Source: Bacteroidota bacterium (GTDB lineage Bacteria > Bacteroidota > Bacteroidia > Cytophagales > Cyclobacteriaceae). Taken from it: a stretch of 33,921 nt of DNA. Made by a program: the position numbers and the translations under genes. The notes beneath the pieces are model-generated. The model ran no database searches and was not told the origin of the DNA. It saw only the letters and a list, made by a program, of their open reading frames with translations. The DNA lies in NCBI GenBank assembly GCA_013285945.1, contig JABDGP010000036.1, positions 1 to 33,921 on the forward strand, in the 5' to 3' direction. Shown piece by piece: positions 7,347 to 14,827 of the stretch; the stretch's first letter is position 1, and each line of letters begins with the position of its first letter.

Positions 7347-8423
7347 ATGAAAAAAAGTAATGCCATCGTAATCACGGCCAGTTTCCTTGATACAGATAAT
7401 GCCAAAACTGCTCACGGACTCATTCGCGGTACAGAACGATTTAATATTCTTGCAATCATTGATAAGAAATATCCTGGCGAAGACGCAGGCGAAGTGCTGG
7501 ATGGTCGCAAGCGAGACATTCCTGTTTATGCATCGTTGAAAGAATTTGGTTCTCAGTCGAAGAAGAAAGCAAAGTACTGTATCATCGGTGTGGCTACCAA
7601 GGGCGGTGTACTTCCTAAAGAACTGCGTGCTCTGTTGCGTGAAGCAATTTCGTTGGGTTATAGTATTGTTAATGGCTTACACGATTATGTTTCCGATCAT
7701 GCTGATCTGGTGGCGCTTGCGAAAAAGAAACGCGTGGAGATTATTGACGTACGCAAACCGAAGAAATTCAAAGACCTTCATTTCTGGTCGGGCGAAATTC
7801 AAAGAGTGCGTTGCCCAAAGATTGCTGTACTGGGAACGGACTGCGCCATGGGTAAAAGAACAACCACGCGCTTTTTAGTTCAGGCCATGCAGAAGGCTGG
7901 CTTTAAAGCAGAAATGATTTATACAGGGCAGACTGGCTGGATGCAAGGTGCTAAGTATGGTTTTATTTTTGACAGCACACTTAACGACTTCATTTCTGGC
8001 GAGATGGAACATGCTATAGTTCAATGCTGGGAAGAGGTGAAGCCTGATATTATTTTCATTGAAGGTCAATCGAGTTTGCGCAACCCCAGCGGTCCGGCAG
8101 GAGCGGAGTGGCTCATTAGCGCTGAAGCTGATGCAGTGGTGTTGCAACACAATCCTGCAAGGAAAAAATATAAAGGACTTGAAAACTATCCTGTTGATAT
8201 TGCCGATGTTAAAGACGAAATTGATTTGATCAAAATTTATGGAGTGCCTACCGCGGCACTTACGGTTAATACGATGAAGATGAAGGAAACTGAAGCCAGA
8301 GCTTGGGCAGCATCAAAGGAAAGCGAGCTCGGTATTCCGGTGATCCTTCCGCTTGAAGATAGTGTCGAAAGACTTGTGCCAATTTTTAAAAAGATGATTG
8401 CCGAAGGAAAACGTAAAGGGTGA
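7347..8423 (+). CDS. DUF1611 family protein (DgcN-like)
   Basis: The product has 358 residues from the ATG at 7347; the frame can be read 15 codons further to a TTG, but that extension is not family-like. A P-loop-like GTDCAMGKRTT at 163-173 and the downstream IEGQSSLRNPSG (239-250) identify the DUF1611 family, with an N-terminal alpha/beta domain (about 1-150) and a C-terminal NTPase-like domain. In marine Pseudoalteromonas a member, DgcN, was described as an N-acetyltransferase paired with the enolase-superfamily racemase DgcA in D-glutamate breakdown. Here too the next gene encodes an enolase-superfamily epimerase, 42 nt downstream. Whether this copy acetylates D-Glu or a Glu-containing dipeptide cannot be told from sequence. 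Confidence 0.85.
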   Translation: MKKSNAIVITASFLDTDNAKTAHGLIRGTERFNILAIIDKKYPGEDAGEVLDGRKRDIPVYASLKEFGSQSKKKAKYCIIGVATKGGVLPKELRALLREAISLGYSIVNGLHDYVSDHADLVALAKKKRVEIIDVRKPKKFKDLHFWSGEIQRVRCPKIAVLGTDCAMGKRTTTRFLVQAMQKAGFKAEMIYTGQTGWMQGAKYGFIFDSTLNDFISGEMEHAIVQCWEEVKPDIIFIEGQSSLRNPSGPAGAEWLISAEADAVVLQHNPARKKYKGLENYPVDIADVKDEIDLIKIYGVPTAALTVNTMKMKETEARAWAASKESELGIPVILPLEDSVERLVPIFKKMIAEGKRKG

Positions 8424-8465
8424 TTTCTATTTTGTTGTCTCACTACTTTCTACTTACTACCATTT

Positions 8466-9533
8466 ATGAAAATAAAATCTATAAAATCCTGGACAGCCGA
8501 TTTGGGCAACACAAAACCTTATACCATTGCATTTAAAACTGTAGATGAAGTAAACAACGCCTTTGTAGAGATTACTCTTGAGAATAGAATTACCGGAATA
8601 GGAAGTGGCAACCCAAGTGAATATGTCACCGGCGAAAAATTCCAATCCTGTAAGGAGGCTTTGCAAGAAAACAATATTTCTTTCCTTGTTGGTCAGGATA
8701 TTCGGGAACTTAATCAATTGACTTTTGAAGTCTGGCAAAAATTTCCGAAGAATCCGGCCGCTCGTGCCGCGCTCGATATTGCTTTGTATGACGCTTTCAC
8801 TAAGTTTTTGAATATCCCGTTGGTGAAATATTTTGGTCAAAAAATGTATTCACTGCCAACATCTAATACCATCGGAATAAAAAATGTAGACGAGACTTTA
8901 AAAGAAGCACAGGAATATGGTGAACGCGGTTTTAAAATTTTGAAAGTAAAGCTTGGAAAAGACCTGCAAGAAGACATTGAACGCATCGTAAAGCTTCGTG
9001 AGAAATTCGGAAAGAAATTTGTAATCAGAATTGATGCCAATCAAGGTTACACAGCTGAGAAGACCGTCGAGTTTTATGAAAAGACAAAACATCTAGATGT
9101 TGAATTGATCGAGCAGCCACTTCCCGCGAAAGCGGTAGCTGAAATGAAAAACCTACCTGAGGAGATTCGCTTGAAGATCGCTGCTGATGAATCGTTGCTT
9201 ACACCAAAAGATGCATTAGAGCTAGTGAAGCCGCCGCGCGCCACAGGTATATTCAATATTAAACTGATGAAGTGCGGAGGCATAAGTCAGGCATTGAAAA
9301 TAGCTGATATCGCTGCTCAGGAAAATGTAGAACTTTTTTGGGGCTGCAATGATGAAAGTATTGTGAGTATCACTGCGGCATTGCACACAGCATTTTCTTG
9401 TGCCAACACAAAATATATTGACCTTGATGGAAGCCTTGACTTGGCTCGTGATGTAGTCAAGGGTGGTTTTATTTTAAAAGACGGTGTAATGACTTGTTCA
9501 GATAAGCCAGGACTTGGAGTAGACCAACTGTAA
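8466..9533 (+). CDS. Dipeptide epimerase (L-Ala-D/L-Glu epimerase type, enolase superfamily)
   Basis: The 355-residue protein belongs to the muconate-lactonizing subgroup of the enolase superfamily. The acid-base lysine pair KVK (160, 162), metal ligands D190 (in DANQ), E216 (in EQP) and D241 (in ADES), and the second base K266 (in NIKLMKCGG) are all present. The C-terminal barrel region has GCNDES (293-298) and a DLDG motif, the DxD signature that binds the dipeptide amino group in Ala-Glu epimerases. Such enzymes convert L-Ala-D-Glu from murein into L-Ala-L-Glu for peptidase cleavage. The gene is co-directional with the DUF1611 gene and 14 nt from the next gene. An N-acyl-glutamate racemase (DgcA-like) is the alternative; the DxD motif favours dipeptides. 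Confidence 0.88.
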   Translation: MKIKSIKSWTADLGNTKPYTIAFKTVDEVNNAFVEITLENRITGIGSGNPSEYVTGEKFQSCKEALQENNISFLVGQDIRELNQLTFEVWQKFPKNPAARAALDIALYDAFTKFLNIPLVKYFGQKMYSLPTSNTIGIKNVDETLKEAQEYGERGFKILKVKLGKDLQEDIERIVKLREKFGKKFVIRIDANQGYTAEKTVEFYEKTKHLDVELIEQPLPAKAVAEMKNLPEEIRLKIAADESLLTPKDALELVKPPRATGIFNIKLMKCGGISQALKIADIAAQENVELFWGCNDESIVSITAALHTAFSCANTKYIDLDGSLDLARDVVKGGFILKDGVMTCSDKPGLGVDQL

Positions 9534-9547
9534 AAAAATTATCAAAC

Positions 9548-10333
9548 ATGTGTCTCATTTTTATTTCACTTCATCGAAATCCGAATTACAAACTGATCGT
9601 TGCAGCCAACCGTGATGAATTTTACGCTCGTAAAACAGTGGCTGCAGATTTCTGGGAGGATCATTCGCAAATTATCGGAGGGCGGGACCTAGAGGCGAAG
9701 AAACCAGATGGCACGTGTGGCACATGGATGGCTATGAATAAAAACGGTCGCATCGCAATGGTCACCAACTATCGAGACTTAAAAAATTTAAAAACACAAG
9801 CGCCTTCACGTGGACATCTGGTTACCGACTTTTTGTTAACTAACGAGCATCCCGATAAATATTTGAAGTCAATTGCGCCAAACGCAAGTCTTTACAATGG
9901 ATTCAATTTGATTGTTGGCAATGGAGAAGAATTATTTTACCTATCTAATTACCGGGAAGGGATTTTAAAAATTGAAAATGGGTTTCACGGGCTGAGTAAT
10001 CATTTGCTCGACACACCATGGCCTAAAGTTGCAAATGGAAAAGAGAAAATGAAACCCTTGTTTGAGCAACCAAAAATTGATCCTGAGAAAATATTGAATG
10101 CTCTTCACGATGAGCAACCGGCGCCAGATGATCAGCTACCCGACACGGGTGTCGGCCTGGAGCGGGAGCGAATGCTTTCTTCTATGTTTATCAAAAGTCC
10201 AAATTACGGATCGCGTTGCTCCACGGTAGTTACAATTGATCGCAATAACAAAGTAGAATTTACCGAGCGCGTCTATGATTTAAAAACGTTTGAGTTTATG
10301 CAGAAGAGTTTCGCGTTTGACGTTGAAGGATAG
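9548..10333 (+). CDS. NRDE family protein (TANGO2-like)
   Basis: The 261-residue protein starts MCLIFISLHRNPNYKL and carries the name-giving NRDEF at about 22-26, followed by GGRD and GTCGTWMA, as in the NRDE/TANGO2 family. The conserved Cys2 suggests an N-terminal-nucleophile fold after Met removal; this is a family inference. Length is normal for bacterial members. Eukaryotic TANGO2 has been linked to Golgi organisation and heme handling, but bacterial function is unsettled. It sits 14 nt after the epimerase gene and 23 nt before the MATE gene, so it is probably cotranscribed. Start is fixed by the conserved N-terminus. Confidence 0.87.
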   Translation: MCLIFISLHRNPNYKLIVAANRDEFYARKTVAADFWEDHSQIIGGRDLEAKKPDGTCGTWMAMNKNGRIAMVTNYRDLKNLKTQAPSRGHLVTDFLLTNEHPDKYLKSIAPNASLYNGFNLIVGNGEELFYLSNYREGILKIENGFHGLSNHLLDTPWPKVANGKEKMKPLFEQPKIDPEKILNALHDEQPAPDDQLPDTGVGLERERMLSSMFIKSPNYGSRCSTVVTIDRNNKVEFTERVYDLKTFEFMQKSFAFDVEG

Positions 10334-10356
10334 TTGACCGCCTTATCCTTCAGCCA

Positions 10357-11706
10357 ATGAATTTCCAAAAATATTCCCCTCACATCTCCACGAGTTTAAA
10401 ACTAGCCGTGCCCGTTATGTTAAGTCAGCTCGGCCATGTAATGATGGGTGTGGTTGATAGCTTGATGGTTGGTCATGTTGGTGCGGTGCCGCTGGCAGGT
10501 TCATCGTTGGCCAATGTTGCCTTCAATGTGATTTTGCTTTTTGGTATTGGCGTTTCGTATGCCATCACGCCCTTGGTTGCAGCAGCCCAAGGAGAAAACG
10601 ATGCAAATAAAATCGGTTCGGTATTAAAGCATGGACTTGCTATCAATCTCACCAATAGTTTTATTTTAGTCGGCCTGGTAATGGCCGCTAAAAATATATT
10701 GTACCACATCGATCAGCCAGCAGATGTTGTGGCGGAAGCAATTCCTTATTTGAGTATCATTACCTTTTCGATAATCCCTACATTGATCTTTCAAACGTTC
10801 CGGCAATTTACCGAAGGACTTTCACACACACGCATCGCCATGGTTGCAGTCATTGGTAGCAACGTCATTCATATTCCATTGAATTATATTTTTATTTATG
10901 GTCGCCTTGGCTTGCCTGTGATGGGTTTGGTGGGCGCAGGCTGGGCTACACTGATCTCACGGATAATCATGGCTTCGGGAATTGCCTTGTATGTTTACTA
11001 CTCTTCTGATTTTAAAAAATTCAGATCGGGATTTTCGATTGGAGCATATTCTCGTAAGCTCTTCAGCAAAATGCTTCACATTGGCTTGCCGGCTGGCGTA
11101 CAATTTATTTTTGAAGTTGCAGCCTTCGATTTTTCGGCAGTCATGATGGGCTGGCTCGGCGCAAAAACTTTGGCAGCGCATCAAATCGCTATCAACCTCG
11201 CCACCATTAGTTACATGACAACTTCGGGTCTTGCAGCTGCCGCTACCATTCGTGTGAGCAACGAACTTGGTAAAAAAGATTTCGCTACACTACGCACGGT
11301 TGCTTTTGTGTTGCTCTCACTCGCTATAACAATTATGTTTTTGTGGGGACTGCTTTTTATTTTCGGAAAAGATTTCCTTCCGACTCTTTATGTGAGTGAT
11401 CCCGAAGTGATTGCTATTGCCGCACCGCTGCTCATCATTGCTGGATTCTTTCAGCTGAGTGATGGAATCCAAGTAGTGTGCCTCGGCGCATTGCGTGGTT
11501 TGCAAGACGTCAAGGTTCCTTCGTTTTTTATTTTCATCTCCTACTGGATCATCGGCTTGCCATTGGGTTATTGGCTCGCATTCAAAATCAATTGGGGCGC
11601 CATCGGCATCTGGACCGGCCTGCTGATTGGCCTCACCCTAACGGCAACAGCGATGGTTCTGCGATTTAACCGAATGACCAATAAGATGAAGCAACCTTCA
11701 AAATGA
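10357..11706 (+). CDS. MATE family multidrug/Na+ antiporter (NorM-like)
   Basis: The 449-residue membrane protein shows about 12 hydrophobic segments in two similar halves. The MATE N-terminal signature is present (PVMLSQLGHVMMGVVDSLMV), as is the mid-protein FRQFTEGLSHTR segment. Length and topology match NorM-type exporters, which exchange cations for organic compounds across the inner membrane. It is last in the co-directional run beginning at 6051, 23 nt after the NRDE gene. Substrate cannot be inferred. A hairpin plus a dispersed repeat follow in the 198-nt downstream gap. Confidence 0.92.
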   Translation: MNFQKYSPHISTSLKLAVPVMLSQLGHVMMGVVDSLMVGHVGAVPLAGSSLANVAFNVILLFGIGVSYAITPLVAAAQGENDANKIGSVLKHGLAINLTNSFILVGLVMAAKNILYHIDQPADVVAEAIPYLSIITFSIIPTLIFQTFRQFTEGLSHTRIAMVAVIGSNVIHIPLNYIFIYGRLGLPVMGLVGAGWATLISRIIMASGIALYVYYSSDFKKFRSGFSIGAYSRKLFSKMLHIGLPAGVQFIFEVAAFDFSAVMMGWLGAKTLAAHQIAINLATISYMTTSGLAAAATIRVSNELGKKDFATLRTVAFVLLSLAITIMFLWGLLFIFGKDFLPTLYVSDPEVIAIAAPLLIIAGFFQLSDGIQVVCLGALRGLQDVKVPSFFIFISYWIIGLPLGYWLAFKINWGAIGIWTGLLIGLTLTATAMVLRFNRMTNKMKQPSK

Positions 11707-11720
11707 TTTTTTGGCGGCAT

Positions 11721-11812
11721 GCCTCCCGAGCTGTCGAGAGGCACCGGGCTATCACTACAAGTCCGGCCACGCGCCAGCTTACACGCTTCGGGCTTTCCAT
11801 TACTATCCCTTG
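11721..11812 (-). repeat. Dispersed intergenic repeat, copy 1, with a hairpin at its left end
   Basis: The 3' gap of the MATE gene contains a sequence whose reverse complement matches the gap at 17830-17893. Read on the minus strand, both start with CAAGGGAT-GTA, share AAAGCCCGAAG, and then GGCGTGTGGC/GGACTTG-type sequence. Inside this copy the unit TTGTAGTGATAGCCCGG resembles the first half (TAGTAATGGAAAGCCCGAAG), so the element looks like two degenerate tandem units about 38 nt apart. At 11721-11742 GCCTCCCGA/TCGAGAGGC (8 of 9 paired, loop GCTG) forms a hairpin without a T-run. I recall similar GC-rich interspersed sequences in Bacteroidota genomes. Confidence 0.7.
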
Positions 11813-11850
11813 CCGGAGTCAGGTGCTACATCACTATTCCGACTGACCAA

Positions 11851-11872
11851 TAACTATTAACTATTAACTATT
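11851..11872. repeat. Three tandem TAACTAT units
   Basis: The heptamer TAACTAT occurs three times in a row (the last followed by T), 33 nt before the thioesterase start. It may be part of an AT-rich promoter region; TATCTTTT just downstream is one base off the -7 consensus. Confidence 0.6.
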
Positions 11873-11904
11873 CTTTTTCCTATCTTTTAGAAACTTTTTT
11901 CACC

Positions 11905-12456
11905 ATGCAAGCCAAGCCTGTCAAAGATTCGCAGACAACGATCACTGAGCTCATGATCCCTTCATATGCCAACTTTGGCGGAAAAATTCACGGAGGCATC
12001 TTACTTTCTATGATGGACAAAGTCGCGTATGCCTGTTCCAGTAAACACGCAGGCACCTACTGTGTTACGGTCTCAGTCGATAAAGTGGAATTTTTGCAAC
12101 CTGTAGAAGTTGGTGAGTTAGTTTCTTTGAAAGCTTCAGTCAATTATGTTGGCCGTACCTCCCTTATCGTAGGCATTCGTGTAGAATCTGAAAATGTAAA
12201 AACCGGAATGATCAAACACACGAATTCTTGTTACTTCACAATGGTAGCCAAAGGTGACGACAACAAACCAATGCAAGTGCCGGCCCTGATTTTGGAAAAC
12301 GAAGAAGATGTGAAGCGTTTCATCGAAGCAATACATGTAAAAGGAATTAAAGAAAAAGTGCGGGATGAAATGGACGATGCAAAATCAACGATCGAGATTA
12401 TCAATGCTAAAGAGATTTTAAAAAATGAACGCTGTATCATTCAATTGGGAATTTAA
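11905..12456 (+). CDS. Acyl-CoA thioesterase, hotdog fold (YciA/BFIT type)
   Basis: The 183-residue cytosolic protein has the hotdog core in its first about 125 residues. The helix segment NFGGKIHGGILLSMMDK is followed by the strand region VTVSVDKVEFLQPVEVGE, typical of the acyl-CoA hydrolase (ACOT/YciA) family that cleaves acyl-CoA to fatty acid and CoA. The Asp in MMDK is the usual catalytic position. Beyond the fold there is a charged tail of about 50 residues (EEDVKRFIEAI to LGI) not usual for YciA, which may mediate oligomerisation. It is separated from the MATE gene by 198 nt with a repeat and followed 13 nt later by the M24 gene. Confidence 0.85.
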   Translation: MQAKPVKDSQTTITELMIPSYANFGGKIHGGILLSMMDKVAYACSSKHAGTYCVTVSVDKVEFLQPVEVGELVSLKASVNYVGRTSLIVGIRVESENVKTGMIKHTNSCYFTMVAKGDDNKPMQVPALILENEEDVKRFIEAIHVKGIKEKVRDEMDDAKSTIEIINAKEILKNERCIIQLGI

Positions 12457-12469
12457 AATTTGAGTCAAA

Positions 12470-13771
12470 ATGAAATTTCTTCGGCTAACCCCACTATTCT
12501 TTTTATTTTTCACTGCTTCTGCTCAGCACCCGCTTATTCTTTCGCAGCGAGAGCAGGCGCCGGTTATCGACAATTTACTTAATGACAGGCTGACTAATCT
12601 TTTGCCCGGTCTGATGCGCCGTGAAGGGATGGATATGTGGGTGATTGTTTCAAGGGAATACAACGAAGACCCAATAATTAAGACAATGTTGCCTGCTACA
12701 TGGATGGCCGCCCGCCGAACAACTATGCTTGTCGTATTTGACAAAGGACCCGATAAAGGATTGGAATATTTGGCCGTTGCCCGCTACGATGTTGGCAAAC
12801 TCTTTCAGCGAGCTTGGGATCCTGAAAGTCAACCCGACCAGTGGGCACAACTTGGTAAACTTATTGAAGAAAGAAACCCCAAGAAAATTGGTGTCAATAA
12901 ATCATCAATCTATGGTCATGCCGACGGAATCTCTGCAAATGACTATGAAAATGTTTTGCATGTCGTATCTGCTAAAACGCGTGATCGTGTCGTGTCCGCC
13001 GAAAGGCTTGCCGTAGCTTGGCTCGAGACGCGCACAGAAAAAGAAATGGTGATCTATCAACAGATTTGCCGCATTGCGCATGAAATCATTGCTGAAGGAT
13101 TTTCGGATCATGTAATTCAACCAGGAGTTACAACTACTGACGATGTTGTTTGGTGGTATCGTGAAAGAATTAAGGAATTAAAGTTAGACACATGGTTTCA
13201 TCCGTCTGTTGAAATTCAGCGAAACGAATCCTCTAATTCCAATGTGATTATACCTGGCGATTTACTTCACGTAGATTTTGGTATTACATACCTGCGCCTG
13301 AATACCGACACTCAACAGCATGCGTATGTTTTGAGGCAGAGAGAATCTGATGCACCTGGGTTTTTAAAGAACGCTTTCAAGCAAGCAAATAAATTGCAGG
13401 ATATCCTGACAGCAAATTTTAAAGAAAAGAAAACCGGCAACCAGATTCTCGCCGATTCGCGCAAGCAAGCCATCGATCAAGGAATCACGCCATCGATCTA
13501 TACCCACCCGATTGGTTATCATGGCCACGCCGCCGGCACTACTATTGGCATGTGGGACAAGCAAGATGGTGTTCCTCTTACAGGTGATCATCCGATGAAT
13601 TTTAATACTGCTTACTCAATTGAATTAAACGTAACTGTCGCGATAGCAGAATGGAAGAAAGAAATAAAAATCATGCTGGAAGAGGATGGCTTTTTTGATG
13701 AGACAGGTTTTAGATACATTGATGGAAGACAAACCGAACTTATTTTGATTTCTAAGCCGACAAGTAAATAA
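12470..13771 (+). CDS. Secreted M24 family metallopeptidase (Xaa-Pro aminopeptidase-like)
   Basis: The 433-residue protein has a signal peptide (LTPLFFLFFTASAQ, cleavage near residue 19), an N-terminal creatinase/prolidase-type domain (about 25-190) and a C-terminal pita-bread domain (about 200-430). Family metal-ligand sites can be followed: the Asp in LHVDFGI, a second Asp in LNTDTQ, the His in GYHGHAAG, Glu in SIELNV and Glu in MLEEDGFF. All positions expected for a two-metal M24 enzyme are therefore filled. An exported enzyme of this type would trim peptides in the periplasm or outside. It starts 13 nt after the thioesterase gene. A proline-specific activity is the default inference; creatinase-like function cannot be excluded. 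Confidence 0.85.
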   Translation: MKFLRLTPLFFLFFTASAQHPLILSQREQAPVIDNLLNDRLTNLLPGLMRREGMDMWVIVSREYNEDPIIKTMLPATWMAARRTTMLVVFDKGPDKGLEYLAVARYDVGKLFQRAWDPESQPDQWAQLGKLIEERNPKKIGVNKSSIYGHADGISANDYENVLHVVSAKTRDRVVSAERLAVAWLETRTEKEMVIYQQICRIAHEIIAEGFSDHVIQPGVTTTDDVVWWYRERIKELKLDTWFHPSVEIQRNESSNSNVIIPGDLLHVDFGITYLRLNTDTQQHAYVLRQRESDAPGFLKNAFKQANKLQDILTANFKEKKTGNQILADSRKQAIDQGITPSIYTHPIGYHGHAAGTTIGMWDKQDGVPLTGDHPMNFNTAYSIELNVTVAIAEWKKEIKIMLEEDGFFDETGFRYIDGRQTELILISKPTSK

Positions 13772-13785
13772 CCGGAATTACATGA

Positions 13786-14517
13786 ATGAAAATTCTAAAA
13801 ATTATTCACACTACTTATGGTTTTTTCATTTTTATCTTGTTGTTCATTTTGTTATTTCCGTTTTTACTAATTCCAATTCTTTTCCCTTCACAATTTAAAC
13901 TTACAGGTACCATCAACCGCTGGTGGGCTAAGCTGCTTTTCACTTTCGTGTTTCTTCCGTATGAGATCGAGTGTCATGCAAAGCTTGATCCTAAACGAAC
14001 CTACATCTTTTGTCCTAACCATTTTTCTTACCTTGACATCCCTACTATGGGGCTGAATCCATGCAACACATTATTTGTGGGTAAGAACGATATGGAGAAA
14101 GTGCCCTTCTTTGGATTTATGTATCGGAGACTTCATATCACCGTAAACCGCGAAAGCATTCGCAGCCGCGGACATACGTTGAAGAAAACAATGTTGGCGA
14201 TTGAAGACGGCAAAAGCCTGGTGATTTACCCTGAAGGAGGGATGATGACGAAACAAGCACCTCAGATGGTTCCATTCAAAAATGGCGCATTTAGAGCTGC
14301 TATCGAAAAACAAATTGCAATTGTACCGGTAACGATTCCTTTCAATTGGATAATTTTACCCGATCAAAGCCCGTTAAGGTTGAATTGGGGTAAGGTGAAA
14401 GTTATTTTTCATGAACCCATTGAAACAGCCGGACTGACGTTGGAGGACATAAATGAACTAAAAGAGAAAGTTTATAATACTATTGATGAAGAATTGAAAA
14501 GACATGCAGATCGATAA
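13786..14517 (+). CDS. plsC: 1-acyl-sn-glycerol-3-phosphate acyltransferase (PlsC family)
   Basis: The 243-residue protein has one N-terminal membrane segment (about 12-34) and the glycerolipid acyltransferase motifs: NHFSYLD with the HX4D at 79-84 and PEGG at 149-152. Between them, the FVGKNDMEKVPFFG and RESIRSR segments are typical of PlsC. It would acylate lysophosphatidic acid to phosphatidic acid at the inner membrane. The gene begins 14 nt after the M24 gene. Its 3' end overlaps gatC by 14 nt, so the two are translationally coupled. Other acyl acceptors (ornithine lipids, for example) are possible because several PlsC paralogues are common in this phylum. Confidence 0.88.
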   Translation: MKILKIIHTTYGFFIFILLFILLFPFLLIPILFPSQFKLTGTINRWWAKLLFTFVFLPYEIECHAKLDPKRTYIFCPNHFSYLDIPTMGLNPCNTLFVGKNDMEKVPFFGFMYRRLHITVNRESIRSRGHTLKKTMLAIEDGKSLVIYPEGGMMTKQAPQMVPFKNGAFRAAIEKQIAIVPVTIPFNWIILPDQSPLRLNWGKVKVIFHEPIETAGLTLEDINELKEKVYNTIDEELKRHADR

Positions 14518-14791
14518 AGAAACTCTGAATAAAATAGCACACTTGGCACGATTGGAATTCGACGAAAACGATTCTGAGAAAATGATGAAGGACATGACCA
14601 ACATTATTTCATTTGTAGAAAAACTGGATGAATTGAATACCGATGGTGTTGAACCGTTGACTACTATGAGCCATGAGGTCAACTCGCTTCGCAATGACGA
14701 AGTGAAACCTCACCTTGATCATAATGACGCTTTAAAAGGCGCTCCGAAAAAAGACTCCGATTATTTCAGGGTTCCAAAAGTCTTGGAATAA
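14504..14791 (+). CDS. gatC: Asp-tRNA(Asn)/Glu-tRNA(Gln) amidotransferase subunit C
   Basis: The 95-residue protein has the GatC signature: IAHLARLEFDENDSEKMMKD near the N-terminus, then FVEKLDELNTDGVEPL, and the C-terminal LKGAPKKDSDYFRVPKVL. GatC stabilises the GatA-GatB complex that converts misacylated Glu-tRNA(Gln) or Asp-tRNA(Asn) into the correct amidated forms. Length is normal. The gene overlaps the PlsC gene by 14 nt; gatA and gatB are not nearby, which is usual in Bacteroidota. Confidence 0.95.
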   Translation: MQIDKETLNKIAHLARLEFDENDSEKMMKDMTNIISFVEKLDELNTDGVEPLTTMSHEVNSLRNDEVKPHLDHNDALKGAPKKDSDYFRVPKVLE

Positions 14792-14827
14792 CTCTCACCG
14801 GCCTCACTATATCAATTAGAAACTCTT

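Noticed and set aside
11851..11872. The TAACTAT triplet array as an iteron-type origin or operator
   Set aside because: Three short AT-rich units alone, without a replication gene or other origin signals nearby, are too weak for that claim.
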